NCBI GenBank assembly: GCA_031972475.1
Contig: DALYEP010000001.1
Location: forward strand, 248,001 to 312,000
DNA: 64,000 nucleotides
Reading direction: 5' to 3'
Source of the DNA: CAIQNR01 sp031972475
GTDB taxonomy: Bacteria > Babelota > Babeliae > Babelales > CAIQNR01
Below, piece after piece: positions 17,653-26,656 of this stretch. The position numbers were made by a program, and so were the translations under genes. The stretch's first letter is position 1. Each line of letters starts with the position of its first letter. The notes under the pieces are model-generated. The model had not been told where the DNA came from. It saw only the letters and a program-made list of their open reading frames with translations, and did not search any database.

Positions 17653-18729
17653 TTATAATTGTACACTTGTACCTGATATAACATTGTATACTTTTGCTCT
17701 AATCGCATCCGCAACAACAACATCTTCTTTCAAAAACCTAAGCGCTTGATCTCTTCCTTGAGCAATTTTATTTCCCTCATAAGAGAACCAAGAACCCGAT
17801 TGAGTAATTACTCCATAATGAACAGAAGCATCAAGCAAATCTAACTCTCTACTAATACCTTCCGTAAACAATAAATCCAACTCAACCTTCTTAAAAGGAG
17901 CTGCAACTTTATTTTTTACTATTTTAACACAAACTCTATTACCGACATGATCTTCGCCATTTCGCAAACTTGCAATACGGCGCACATCAACTCGTAACGA
18001 TGCATAAAATTTTAATGCATTACCACCTGTTGTAGTCTCTTTATTTGCAAATGGCAAACTATTAATAGTCTGTCTTATTTGGTTAATAAAAATTAAAACA
18101 GTCTTAGATTTATGCACTACAGGAGTTAATTTACGCAAAGCTTGAGACATTAAACGAGCCTGCAAGCCAACATGAGTATCTCCCATATCACCTTCAAGTT
18201 CAGCTTTTGGCACAAGCGCAGCAACAGAATCAACAACAATAATATCAACAGCCCCAGAGCGTATTAACATCTCAACAATATCTAAAGCTTGCTCACCATA
18301 ATCAGGCTGAGAAATGATTAAATCATTCACATTAATACCCAATTTTGCAGCATGCTCAGGATCAAGGGCATGCTCAGCATCGATAAAAGCACAAATCCCG
18401 CCATTACGTTGAGATTGAGCTATAGCTTGCAAAGCAAGTGTTGTTTTACCAGAAGCTTCTGGCCCAAAAATTTCGATAACGCGTCCTACTGGGTATCCGC
18501 CAATTCCAATTGCTTGATCTATTAAAATAGAACCACTTGAAATGGCAGCAACTTTTGAACCTACAGACTGACCAAGAAGCATAACCGCTCCCTTACCGTA
18601 CTGTTTATCTATCTGAGCAAAAGTTACTTCAAGCGCTTTTTGCTTTACCGCAGCGTTAGGAGCAACTTTTGAGCCGTCTTCATGCATTTCAGCATATTCT
18701 ATACTTGTTGAGGATGTTTTTGTTTTCAT
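17653..18729 (-). CDS. recA: Recombinase RecA
   Basis: A 358-residue strand-exchange ATPase. Walker A is at about 89-96 (GPEASGKT), followed by VDIIVVDSVAALVPKAE and the DNA-binding L2 loop FANKETTTGGNALKFYAS. The C-terminal tail is short and the N-terminus has about 28 extra residues before the conserved core. Its ATG overlaps the stop of the PpiD-like gene by 4 nt, an unusual coupling for recA. infC follows 24 nt downstream. Confidence 0.97.
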   Translation of the reverse strand: MKTKTSSTSIEYAEMHEDGSKVAPNAAVKQKALEVTFAQIDKQYGKGAVMLLGQSVGSKVAAISSGSILIDQAIGIGGYPVGRVIEIFGPEASGKTTLALQAIAQSQRNGGICAFIDAEHALDPEHAAKLGINVNDLIISQPDYGEQALDIVEMLIRSGAVDIIVVDSVAALVPKAELEGDMGDTHVGLQARLMSQALRKLTPVVHKSKTVLIFINQIRQTINSLPFANKETTTGGNALKFYASLRVDVRRIASLRNGEDHVGNRVCVKIVKNKVAAPFKKVELDLLFTEGISRELDLLDASVHYGVITQSGSWFSYEGNKIAQGRDQALRFLKEDVVVADAIRAKVYNVISGTSVQL

Positions 18730-20687
18730 AAAAGACTGTCTTTTCCATGTATTAATTCTTTATTGATCTTAATTGTAGCAGTTCTGAATAAAGACGCAAG
18801 ACAAGCCCTTGAAAACAAGTTATGAATTGTAGGATAAGCTTCGCCTTCTGCTTTTATTTTTTGAGATTCAAAATCCTTTAAATCATCTTTTTTAAGCTCA
18901 TCAAGCATAACTATCAAAGCTTTATTTTTTGAAATTTCTTGAGTAATTTCACCAGGTACTGTTAATTCCATAAAGTTATCTGGGTAGCCTTGTTCAAAAA
19001 GATTCTTGAAGCTTTCTTTATCTTTTGGATCTATAAATGAAGTTTTTTCTATTTTTGCACCCTCTACCTCTACAAGTGTTCCATTTTTATGAGCAAGCGA
19101 AATAGCTTTTTTTACAGCATTAGTCAAAAGAAGATGAGTTTTTTCTTCTTTATAATCATCCATTACCTGATCAATCATACTAGAAAATGCTGGTAAATGT
19201 TTTGCCTTTTTCTCTGTTAATTTAAGTATAATCCCTTTTCCATTTTCTATAAAAACTGCATAATCACCATCATTTCTTATAGAAAAAATTCTTTGAAACG
19301 ATTGTTCACTATTTTTTTCTACAGGTCCTATTTTTGATTCAGAACCATGATGTTTTTTTATAAACTGAAAAAAGACATCCTCATTTTTTTCTTTAATAAC
19401 CCTATCTGCTTCACGAACAAAATTCCTTCTAAAGTATTGCTCTGCAAGAGATTTTTCAATAAGGCTTTTCACGCTTTCTAAACTACTAAAAACAGGATCT
19501 TTTCTATCAATTCTTTGAATAATGGCATAACCATCTGCAGTTTTAACAATTGGACTAATATCGCCATTATTTTTTAAACGAATCACTGCTTTTTCATAAT
19601 CTTTATCTTTAGTTCCTCGCGCAAAATAATCAACCAACCCACCATTTTGAGCACTTTTTTTGTCTTGTGAAAATTCTTTAGCTTTTTCTGCAAAAGATTC
19701 TGGATTTTCTAATAATTGTTTATAAATATTTTCTGCATATTTATATAAACCTTCAGTTCCTTTTTCTGACAATTGATTGAAAATAATTTCTCTTACTTTA
19801 AATTGAGCTGGCTTTTCTATATAACGAGTTGCTTTATTTTTTGCATAATATTCTGCAATTTCAGTTTCACTTATTTTAATTCCAAAATCTGCTGCATCAA
19901 ATTTCCATACTGCTCCAAAACGTTGCTCTGGAATCCAATACCAATTTTCATTATTAGATTTTTTTTCATAAAAATTACGTAAATCTTCTTTTGTTACAGC
20001 ATCTTTTTGTACTTGTTGTTTGAAGTAAGAAATATCAAATTTTTGAACCGAAAACTTTTTAGCAACATGGCGCATAGTGTAAATATCTTTTGAAAAGAAA
20101 TGGGGTACATACATTACAGATTGCCCTATTAATGAAACAAATTCATTTTTTATTTTTTCAATTAATTGAAGCCTTACCTCTTCCATTTCTGGACTCATAA
20201 TCCATTGACTTAACGCATACACATTAATTTTACCGTCTTGACTTACTATAGATGCCGGTAATAAATGGCCGATTTCATTTTTAATAAAATGAGGATTTGC
20301 TAATTTTTCTTCTATATATTGATCAGACAAAGTAATCGCCAAAGAATCTCCAAGCTGCTGTACCAATTCTTGACTAATAATTTGTTGCAACGCGCTTGAT
20401 CGAGTATCAGTATTTATCCCCATAAGCTTCATGTAAAGATCAGCTTTTTGACCATAATATTGTCTTATTAATTTAATTTTTTCATCTTCTTGATACACAA
20501 CATTTTGAAATGATTGCAAAGAGACCGAGTGACCATTAACACTGGCAACTCCATCTACAGATGAACCAAATGATTTCATAAGCATACGAGTAATTCCATA
20601 GCCCCCAAGTATTGTTAATGCAATAACTAGTAAAAAAACTCTTGCTATGGTGTGCTTCATTCCTTTACGGATTTTCATTATAATCAT
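18726..20687 (-). CDS. ppiD: PpiD/SurA-like membrane-anchored peptidyl-prolyl isomerase
   Basis: A 653-residue protein. The N-terminus is basic and then has one membrane helix (VFLLVIALTILGGYGI), as in PpiD. A SurA-N-like chaperone part (about 45-240) begins VNGHSVSLQSFQNVV. A parvulin rotamase domain lies at about 295-400 (FKVREIIFNQ; FSQDKKSAQNGGLVDYF; DGYAIIQRI). The family helps outer-membrane and exported proteins fold in the periplasm, which fits the large exported set here. AAAGG 5 nt upstream supports the ATG at 20687. It lies 1 nt from the SPOR gene and overlaps recA by 4 nt. Confidence 0.85.
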   Translation of the reverse strand: MIIMKIRKGMKHTIARVFLLVIALTILGGYGITRMLMKSFGSSVDGVASVNGHSVSLQSFQNVVYQEDEKIKLIRQYYGQKADLYMKLMGINTDTRSSALQQIISQELVQQLGDSLAITLSDQYIEEKLANPHFIKNEIGHLLPASIVSQDGKINVYALSQWIMSPEMEEVRLQLIEKIKNEFVSLIGQSVMYVPHFFSKDIYTMRHVAKKFSVQKFDISYFKQQVQKDAVTKEDLRNFYEKKSNNENWYWIPEQRFGAVWKFDAADFGIKISETEIAEYYAKNKATRYIEKPAQFKVREIIFNQLSEKGTEGLYKYAENIYKQLLENPESFAEKAKEFSQDKKSAQNGGLVDYFARGTKDKDYEKAVIRLKNNGDISPIVKTADGYAIIQRIDRKDPVFSSLESVKSLIEKSLAEQYFRRNFVREADRVIKEKNEDVFFQFIKKHHGSESKIGPVEKNSEQSFQRIFSIRNDGDYAVFIENGKGIILKLTEKKAKHLPAFSSMIDQVMDDYKEEKTHLLLTNAVKKAISLAHKNGTLVEVEGAKIEKTSFIDPKDKESFKNLFEQGYPDNFMELTVPGEITQEISKNKALIVMLDELKKDDLKDFESQKIKAEGEAYPTIHNLFSRACLASLFRTATIKINKELIHGKDSLL

Positions 20688-20688
20688 A

Positions 20689-21468
20689 TTAACCTTTCTT
20701 TTTTTCTATAATTTGTACATCAGAAATGAATTCTTTATTTTTTATACGTCTAACAACAAGATCCAAATTATTTTTATCTTTAAATTCACCTGTTACCACT
20801 TGAAACCACTTCCTTTTTTTACCTTTTGGCGTTGTGCTTACATGTTCAATTAAAGAAGCATTTTTATCTATAACTTGAATACGTTGTAAAAAAACACGTG
20901 CAGCTTGTAGTGTACCAAACCCAGCAAGTCGAGCAAGATAAACTATCTCATGAGATTTATTTATCTCATCAAGAACATTCTGTGATAAATTTTCTTTTTG
21001 ACTCTCAACAATATCAACTGGTAAATTTTGACCATCATAAGATTGCAAATCATCTAAAGTTAAAGTGGGAATATTATCTACAGAATGCTCTGTTGTTAAC
21101 TCTTGTATTTTTTCACCACTATCTACAATTCCCTCTTCTTCAGAATCAGCTGAGTCTTGATTTTCTATTTGAGTAACATCTGTTGATTCATTATCAATAG
21201 AATCAGCAGTGTCATTACCTTCAAATTCTACACTATCTCTATCATTCATGGTGTATAAGGCATAACTAATACGATCTGCAAAAGAATCTTCTTCTATTTT
21301 TTTTATAAAATATTCAACTGCTTTTTTTTGCCCCCAAAAATATCCTGCTGTAAAACTTATAAGACCAAAAAATAATAGCCCTGAGGCTATCCAATTGATT
21401 TGATGTGGTGAAATAATAATTTCAGATTTTCCAAAAGAACCGCTCCATTTTTTTAAAAAACTTTTCAT
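20689..21468 (-). CDS. Membrane-anchored SPOR-domain-like protein
   Basis: A 259-residue protein: short cytoplasmic N-terminus, one membrane helix (about 27-46, WIASGLLFFGLISFTAGYFW), a long acidic Asp/Glu/Ser linker (about 80-170), and a C-terminal domain of about 75 residues resembling SPOR (YLARLAGFGTLQAARVFL; WFQVVTGEFKDKNNLDLVV). SPOR domains bind denuded peptidoglycan at division sites. That this lineage has such peptidoglycan is an inference. The start overlaps the miaA stop by one base (TAATG). Confidence 0.75.
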   Translation of the reverse strand: MKSFLKKWSGSFGKSEIIISPHQINWIASGLLFFGLISFTAGYFWGQKKAVEYFIKKIEEDSFADRISYALYTMNDRDSVEFEGNDTADSIDNESTDVTQIENQDSADSEEEGIVDSGEKIQELTTEHSVDNIPTLTLDDLQSYDGQNLPVDIVESQKENLSQNVLDEINKSHEIVYLARLAGFGTLQAARVFLQRIQVIDKNASLIEHVSTTPKGKKRKWFQVVTGEFKDKNNLDLVVRRIKNKEFISDVQIIEKKKG

Positions 21469-22439
21469 TACGCATTATCCTTTAAAAATGTTTTCAATGC
21501 TGAAACCAGGGTACTATTTTTTTCAGTTAGATCAAACTCTATTGCTGCAGAAGGATGCAAAAAATATGAGTGTAGTTTTTTTTGTAACATTCTCCAAAAA
21601 GTACATTGTCTTTTTGCATAATTACGTGTCTTTTTTTGAATACTTTCTATTAATTGCTCATAGCTAATATTGCCATCATTATAAAGTATATATTTAATGA
21701 TATCATCATAACCGATAATTTTTTTTATCAATAAAAAGTCTTGCCACTCAGTTCCTAATATTTTTTCAACTTCATCAATCCATCCTTGTTGCATCATAAT
21801 TTCTGTTCGTTGATTGATACGTTGATACAATTGATCCCTTTTGCGATTTAAAAACAGAACCAAAACTTCCGCTTGAAAAGGAACATAATCTGGCACAAGG
21901 TCTGAAGGCTTTTTTCCAGATAATACAATATCAATTGCCCTTGTAATTCGATATCTATCTTGAGTTGCTAAAGATAAAGCTCTTTCAGAATCATGTTGAT
22001 ATAAATATTTCCATAACTCTTCTGTAGTTGCATGTTCTTTATCGATAATTTCAATATTTTTATTTAAAACATCTTGATTAATACTCTCTAAATTTTCTTT
22101 TGGAGGAAAAAATAAAGATTTGATATAAAAGCCAGAACCACCAACAATAACTGGAATTGATCCTTTATCCCATACACTTTCAATCGTTTCTAAAATTAAT
22201 TTTCTATATTCAACAACCGTAATATTTTTAGGAGTCTTACAATAATCAAAAAGATGATGTGGTATTATTTCATTTTTCCAATCTGGTTTTGCTGTTCCAA
22301 TAGAAAGAGGCTCATAGAGCTGCCCTATGTCACCATTAATAATTTCTATTGAATTAAGTTTATCAAGAGATAGCGCTAGATCTGTTTTTCCAACACCTGT
22401 AGGACCATAAATAATAATAAGCTTTTTTGAATAATTCAT
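21468..22439 (-). CDS. miaA: tRNA dimethylallyltransferase
   Basis: A 323-residue enzyme that adds a dimethylallyl group to A37 of tRNAs reading U-starting codons. Visible are the P-loop GPTGVGKTDLA, the INGDIGQLYEPLSIGTAKP motif (family consensus has a Ser-Arg-Gln here), VGGSGFYIKSL, and the C-terminal TRNYAKRQCTFWR. The longest frame starts at a TTG at 22457; no Shine-Dalgarno supports it, so I use the ATG at 22439. It opens the run leading to recA and beyond. Confidence 0.93.
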   Translation of the reverse strand: MNYSKKLIIIYGPTGVGKTDLALSLDKLNSIEIINGDIGQLYEPLSIGTAKPDWKNEIIPHHLFDYCKTPKNITVVEYRKLILETIESVWDKGSIPVIVGGSGFYIKSLFFPPKENLESINQDVLNKNIEIIDKEHATTEELWKYLYQHDSERALSLATQDRYRITRAIDIVLSGKKPSDLVPDYVPFQAEVLVLFLNRKRDQLYQRINQRTEIMMQQGWIDEVEKILGTEWQDFLLIKKIIGYDDIIKYILYNDGNISYEQLIESIQKKTRNYAKRQCTFWRMLQKKLHSYFLHPSAAIEFDLTEKNSTLVSALKTFLKDNA

Positions 22440-22645
22440 AACAAGTAATGTTAGCAAAAAATGACTTTTTAGAAAAATTATTTTTTTTAAGCGTCTTAAT
22501 ATCAGACTATAGCCATTTAATGAGCCTCGTTAAAGAAAAATCGATTAAAAATAAAAAAAAGAAGAGCAACCAGTATAATGCTTAAAATAAAAGCTTGGAT
22601 AGAACAATCAATATAAAACTTTATGCAATTTTATTACTATTAAAT

Positions 22646-22671
22646 TAGCCATTTTTTTAAATAAATGGCTA
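22646..22671. other. 9-bp hairpin upstream of an exported gene
   Basis: TAGCCATTT pairs with AAATGGCTA about 50 nt before the gene at 22722. It is followed by mixed AT sequence rather than a clean T-run, so it may be a weak terminator or a leader structure. Confidence 0.3.
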
Positions 22672-22721
22672 TTCTTAAAAAGAGATTAATGTTATGTGTT
22701 TTATATTAAATAAGGTTATAT

Positions 22722-23267
22722 ATGAAAAAATTAAGTATACTATTACTAATAATTGCAGCGCAAAATGCGCAGTCAGCAGAATGTAAGCGTAATCAAAGAC
22801 CTACATTTTTAAGTTCACTTAAAGAGTCTGAAAAAAAAGCAGCAATAGCATTACAAAAAGAAAAAGCTGATCAAGAAAAACAAGTAATAAAGAAAAGAAA
22901 TTCAGTTTTACTTTCTAGATATTACGATTATAGAGACAGCGTAAATAATTTCGCATCCTCATGTTATTTTAGAGAAATACCAAGCAATGAAGTTGCTGAA
23001 CATGAATTTCTTAAATTCATGAATTTAAAAGATGGTATTGATAAAATTGCACAATCTTTTTATAGTCTTCTTTCTGCTAACGAATATTACAATATAAGAT
23101 TAAAAAGGGATATAAGAAGAATGGTAAAGCATGTACGTATTGGTTGTTTTGTTTCTGAATTATTTCCACAAATAGAAGAAGGTGTAAAATCAGAAAAAGA
23201 CCTTAGAGAATTACTAAAAGAACACAAATCTTTTATTGCTTCTTTTTCTTCATCAATTCTTATGTGA
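22722..23267 (+). CDS. Exported protein, signal-peptide twin of the gene at 23409
   Basis: A 181-residue protein with signal peptide MKKLSILLLIIAAQNAQSAE. The first 51 nt match those of the convergent gene at 23409-24071 at 45 positions by hand count, while the mature proteins are not alignable by eye. The mature part is charged and helical (about 30-75), then has Cys at about 88 and 150 in a compact helical region. AAGG stands 6 nt before the ATG. No family is recognised. Confidence 0.75.
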   Translation: MKKLSILLLIIAAQNAQSAECKRNQRPTFLSSLKESEKKAAIALQKEKADQEKQVIKKRNSVLLSRYYDYRDSVNNFASSCYFREIPSNEVAEHEFLKFMNLKDGIDKIAQSFYSLLSANEYYNIRLKRDIRRMVKHVRIGCFVSELFPQIEEGVKSEKDLRELLKEHKSFIASFSSSILM

Positions 23268-23307
23268 TGAGGATTATTAAAACTAATTAAGGTATCAAAA
23301 GAAAATT

Positions 23308-23345
23308 AAAAAAAGCAGCATAAAAATTTTTATGCTGCTTTTTTT
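23308..23345. terminator. Bidirectional terminator between convergent exported genes
   Basis: A 19-bp perfect palindrome (core AAAGCAGCAT/ATGCTGCTTT) with A-run on one side and T-run on the other, 40 nt after the plus-gene stop and about 60 nt from the minus-gene stop. It can serve both strands. Confidence 0.8.
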
Positions 23346-23408
23346 TGCTTGATTGCATTTACTTTTAACTATTTAAGAAGCAATAAAAGATTTATTCTCT
23401 TTATTATA

Positions 23409-24071
23409 TTATGGATGGTTTCTTTTTATTCCCTCTATTATATTATCTATAGTTTCTTTATGTTCTTTAGATATTGCACATTCAAACGCTTTTTGACGTT
23501 CTTTAGGGATTGCACGGTCAAACTCTGCTTGACTTTCTTTAGGTAGTTTTAAGTTTAGTTGAGGCAATTGCTTTATTGCCCAAACTAAAACAACGTGAGC
23601 CTCTTCTTTTGAACGTTTAATATCGATTCTTGAACAAATTTTTTCAACTTTACATAAGTATTCATCAAAAATAATATTTTTTCTTCGACTTTCTATCCGT
23701 TGTCGTTCTTCTTCTCTTTTTCTCCATTCTAGTTCTAATTGTTTTTCCCATTCTAGTCCTGCTTCACTTTTTATCCATTGTAATTTTGATGCTTTTGCAG
23801 ATCTCATTTGCGCAATATAGTTTTGTCTTCTCTCCGCTTTTTTAAGATGATCTTTAATTCTTTCATTAATTTTTTTAGCTTTTTCTTTTTGTAATGCTAT
23901 TTCTTTAAGCCTATCTAATGCTGCTTTTTTTTCAGATTTGCTTTTTATAATTTCTTCTATATTTAATTTTAAAGGTTTTTTAGTAAATGATCCTTTTAAT
24001 GGCTTTGAATAATTTGAAGGTTGTACATTTTGTCCTGCAATTATTAGTAATAGTATAATTAATTTTTTCAT
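23409..24071 (-). CDS. Exported Lys/Glu-rich coiled-coil protein
   Basis: A 220-residue protein with signal peptide MKKLIILLLIIAGQNVQPS, near-identical at DNA level to that of the convergent gene at 22722. The mature part is a long basic/acidic coiled coil (about 40-130; e.g. WEKQLELEWRKREEERQR), then a short domain with one Cys, and two imperfect repeats near the end (LPKESQAEFDRAIPKERQ and KAFECAISKEHKE). No family is recognised. Confidence 0.75.
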   Translation of the reverse strand: MKKLIILLLIIAGQNVQPSNYSKPLKGSFTKKPLKLNIEEIIKSKSEKKAALDRLKEIALQKEKAKKINERIKDHLKKAERRQNYIAQMRSAKASKLQWIKSEAGLEWEKQLELEWRKREEERQRIESRRKNIIFDEYLCKVEKICSRIDIKRSKEEAHVVLVWAIKQLPQLNLKLPKESQAEFDRAIPKERQKAFECAISKEHKETIDNIIEGIKRNHP

Positions 24072-24101
24072 TATTTTTTCATCTATATCTCTATTTAAGA
24101 T

Positions 24102-24158
24102 AATAAAAGATAAAATAATAAGAGGGATTTTTTCCCTCTTATTATTTTATCTTTTATT
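24102..24158 (-). terminator. 26-bp hairpin overlapping the carD stop
   Basis: A perfect 26-bp stem with a 5-nt loop (core AAGAGGGA/TCCCTCTT). Its plus-side arm runs across the carD stop codon at 24154-24156. It separates carD from the exported gene downstream on the same strand. Confidence 0.7.
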
Positions 24159-24678
24159 GCATATGTGAATGAAGCATTCCTTCTGATGCTGGAAACAAAG
24201 ATCGTAATTTTTGTATTGCATTATCTTCATCTACTTGTTGAGCAGCAGAAATTTCTTCGGCAAGTAACAATTCTGCTTTTAGTAAAATTGTTTTTTCTCC
24301 AAATGAAAGTTCTTTAACACGAGATATAAATTTAAGATCTCGATATATTTCAGAAATATCTTTAAGAGAGCCGGTGCTTATTTTTGTTTGATATTCTTTA
24401 TTTCTTTTATTCCAATTTGATCCTGTTATTTCTGTTTTTATTTGTTTTGCAGGTTGAGTAATAGTTTTAAGCATGTCATCAATATGGCATGTTGAACTTA
24501 ATGGCCTGATTCCTACTTCTTCGATTCTATCTTTTGGAACCATTACAGTCATATCCTTGTTTTGAAATTTTAATTCATAAAAAACAACAGAGTTTCCTGC
24601 AACTTCTCTTGAAAAGACTTTGCAAATTAATGCGACGCCGTAACCTGGATATACCACTTTATCATTAAGTGAGAACAT
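24154..24678 (-). CDS. carD: CarD-family transcription regulator
   Basis: A 174-residue protein of the CarD/CdnL/TRCF-interaction family. The RNA polymerase-binding tudor-like domain at the N-terminus is clear (FSLNDKVVYPGYGVALI; YELKFQNKDMTVMVP), and the helical C-terminal part is expected to touch promoter DNA (about 75-165). The longest frame starts at a TTG 12 codons upstream, but GGGGAG lies 9 nt before the ATG at 24678. The gene diverges from the flippase gene at 24895. Members stabilise open promoter complexes, often at rRNA genes. Confidence 0.88.
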   Translation of the reverse strand: MFSLNDKVVYPGYGVALICKVFSREVAGNSVVFYELKFQNKDMTVMVPKDRIEEVGIRPLSSTCHIDDMLKTITQPAKQIKTEITGSNWNKRNKEYQTKISTGSLKDISEIYRDLKFISRVKELSFGEKTILLKAELLLAEEISAAQQVDEDNAIQKLRSLFPASEGMLHSHMQ

Positions 24679-24894
24679 AGTACTTTTCTCCCCAAAGATA
24701 TACTTATTATCCAATTAGGAAGCCTTATCATGCATGGATATAAGTATACCATTTTTACAGATAGTTTCATTAAACTTACACAATGATAATTTCATCAAAA
24801 GTTTACTTTTAATTACATATGGTTAAAAAGAACTTTCTTGTATACTACAAATGTGGTTCATAAGAAATCTCCTGATCATTAAAAGGAACGCTTC

Positions 24895-26226
24895 GTGAAA
24901 AAAATCTTATCGAATATACTGATTAGCAAAGAACAAAGTAAAGTTAGTAGCTTATTTTCTTTCAAAACGCTCTCTGAGAAGTTCTTTTGGGCTTTAAAAT
25001 GGAATAGCTTTGAATCAATCATTTATCAAGCTATTTTTATAGTTCATCAATATTATTTATATTCATATATAGAAACAAAATTATATGGAATTATTAGTAC
25101 TTTTTTTGCATTATCATATCTGGCAATAACTATAATAATGGGAGCATTAGATGTTGCTCTTATGCCATGGATTGTTAACTTTACCCAAAATAAATCAACT
25201 TTTTTAAAATGCATAAAAGATCATATCGCTCCGCAATTAATATTTTTTTTACTTATGCCTTCTATTGTTTTTATATTTTTTAAAAAGACATGGTTAATGA
25301 ACAGCTTTTCTGTTTTTGAAAATCACCTTATTATAATGGCAATTTTTATTGCATGCGAAGGAATAAAAAAATTATTACGTCATTTTTTACAATTACTTTT
25401 TTTAAACAAATCCACAGCTCTTTTAGAAATTTCATATATTATATTTTATTGCAGTATGGTTTGGGGATATTACTTTTATACCCATAAGTTTTCTATTATA
25501 AATCTTATTATTCCTTTTATTATTACTTCTTTATTAAGCATCATAGGAATGCTATCTACTCTTTATTTTTTTTATAAAAAATTACCATCATCTCAAAATT
25601 CGCCAATGTTGCCTTTACCTACATGGAAAAAAATTGGTTATTTAAGAATTATTATATCAATCAATCAAATAAGTAGATCACTTTTTTCGAGTAATATTTT
25701 AATTCCATTATCATCATCACTTTTTGGTTTTTTAGAAGTTGCTCGCATAAGTTTTATAAATTATGTAAGTCATACTTTTACATTTTTTATGTATAAAATA
25801 TGCGCTCCTTCGATAGGTGCATTTTTTGCAAAAATAAAAATATTAACATCTCACGACCAAAAAAGAGCATTCATATTAGTTGCAAAAACAATAGGTCTTG
25901 TCTTAGGAATTATGACATTTTTTTTCATGACATTCTTTTTTATAAAAATATATAAAAATGAAACGCTGTCAGATTCAACAATATTTTTATTACTAGGTTT
26001 TTTAGTTACTCATACGATAGAAAATATATTTATTATGTATGAAAAATTCTTAATTATGCGCAACAGATCAGAGCTTTTAGCATCTATCAATATAATAAAT
26101 CTTATACTTTCATATATTATTATCGCTTTGAGCCCATCATTATTTTTAGCTGCATTAATATGTTTTTTACTCAGATGCATAATGTTTGTGCTTTTATCAT
26201 ACGGCATGTTTATGTTAAAAATATAG
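24895..26226 (+). CDS. MOP-superfamily flippase-like membrane protein (1 of 2)
   Basis: A 443-residue protein with about 12-14 hydrophobic helices, in the manner of Wzx/MATE-type lipid-linked oligosaccharide flippases. The start is GTG, with AAGGA 7 nt upstream. The N-terminal layout (FFWALKWNSFESIIYQAIFI) parallels that of the gene at 27361 (FFQAINWNLLLYIFYKICFI), so the two are probably paralogues. No glycosyltransferase lies nearby, so the substrate is not indicated by context. Confidence 0.65.
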   Translation: MKKILSNILISKEQSKVSSLFSFKTLSEKFFWALKWNSFESIIYQAIFIVHQYYLYSYIETKLYGIISTFFALSYLAITIIMGALDVALMPWIVNFTQNKSTFLKCIKDHIAPQLIFFLLMPSIVFIFFKKTWLMNSFSVFENHLIIMAIFIACEGIKKLLRHFLQLLFLNKSTALLEISYIIFYCSMVWGYYFYTHKFSIINLIIPFIITSLLSIIGMLSTLYFFYKKLPSSQNSPMLPLPTWKKIGYLRIIISINQISRSLFSSNILIPLSSSLFGFLEVARISFINYVSHTFTFFMYKICAPSIGAFFAKIKILTSHDQKRAFILVAKTIGLVLGIMTFFFMTFFFIKIYKNETLSDSTIFLLLGFLVTHTIENIFIMYEKFLIMRNRSELLASINIINLILSYIIIALSPSLFLAALICFLLRCIMFVLLSYGMFMLKI

Positions 26227-26656
26227 ATGATTATCAGAATTAAAATATCCTTAAAACCTTATTTGAGGGCGTTTAAAAAACAAAAACAAGAATCGCCTTC
26301 AACAAACGTTTTTCAACAGGATAATATATTTTGTAGTAAGCCAGATATTAAAAGAAATTTAAGTTCCTATAAAATATCTATTCTTTATAATGTTATTATC
26401 AGAATTAATGTAACAAAAAAACAATCCTGTTAAGCAAAAACACACAATGCTTTATATATCAATTTAAACTAAAGATTTTAGACCTTATAAATAAAATATT
26501 AATTACTTTCTATAATCGTAAAGCATTAAGGCTTTTAAAGTGTTTTGGCTAATTTAAAAAGCTAAAATGTCTTATATGAAACTATTGATTTGTAGGTTGT
26601 CAAATATGTATACTATTAGTAATTATATAATATATAATAATAATTGTGAGGCAAAA
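26227..26656. other. Gap between flippase 1 and an exported gene
   Basis: About 430 nt. A 68-codon plus-strand frame begins directly after the flippase stop (26227-26433) but has no Shine-Dalgarno and Lys/Asn-rich random-looking content; I do not accept it as a gene. The phrase TATCAGAATTAA occurs twice (near 26232 and 26397), a small direct repeat. The rest is AT-rich leader sequence. Confidence 0.5.

Noticed and set aside
26227..26433. 68-codon frame after the first flippase gene
   Set aside because: No ribosome site, and its content looks like random AT-rich translation.
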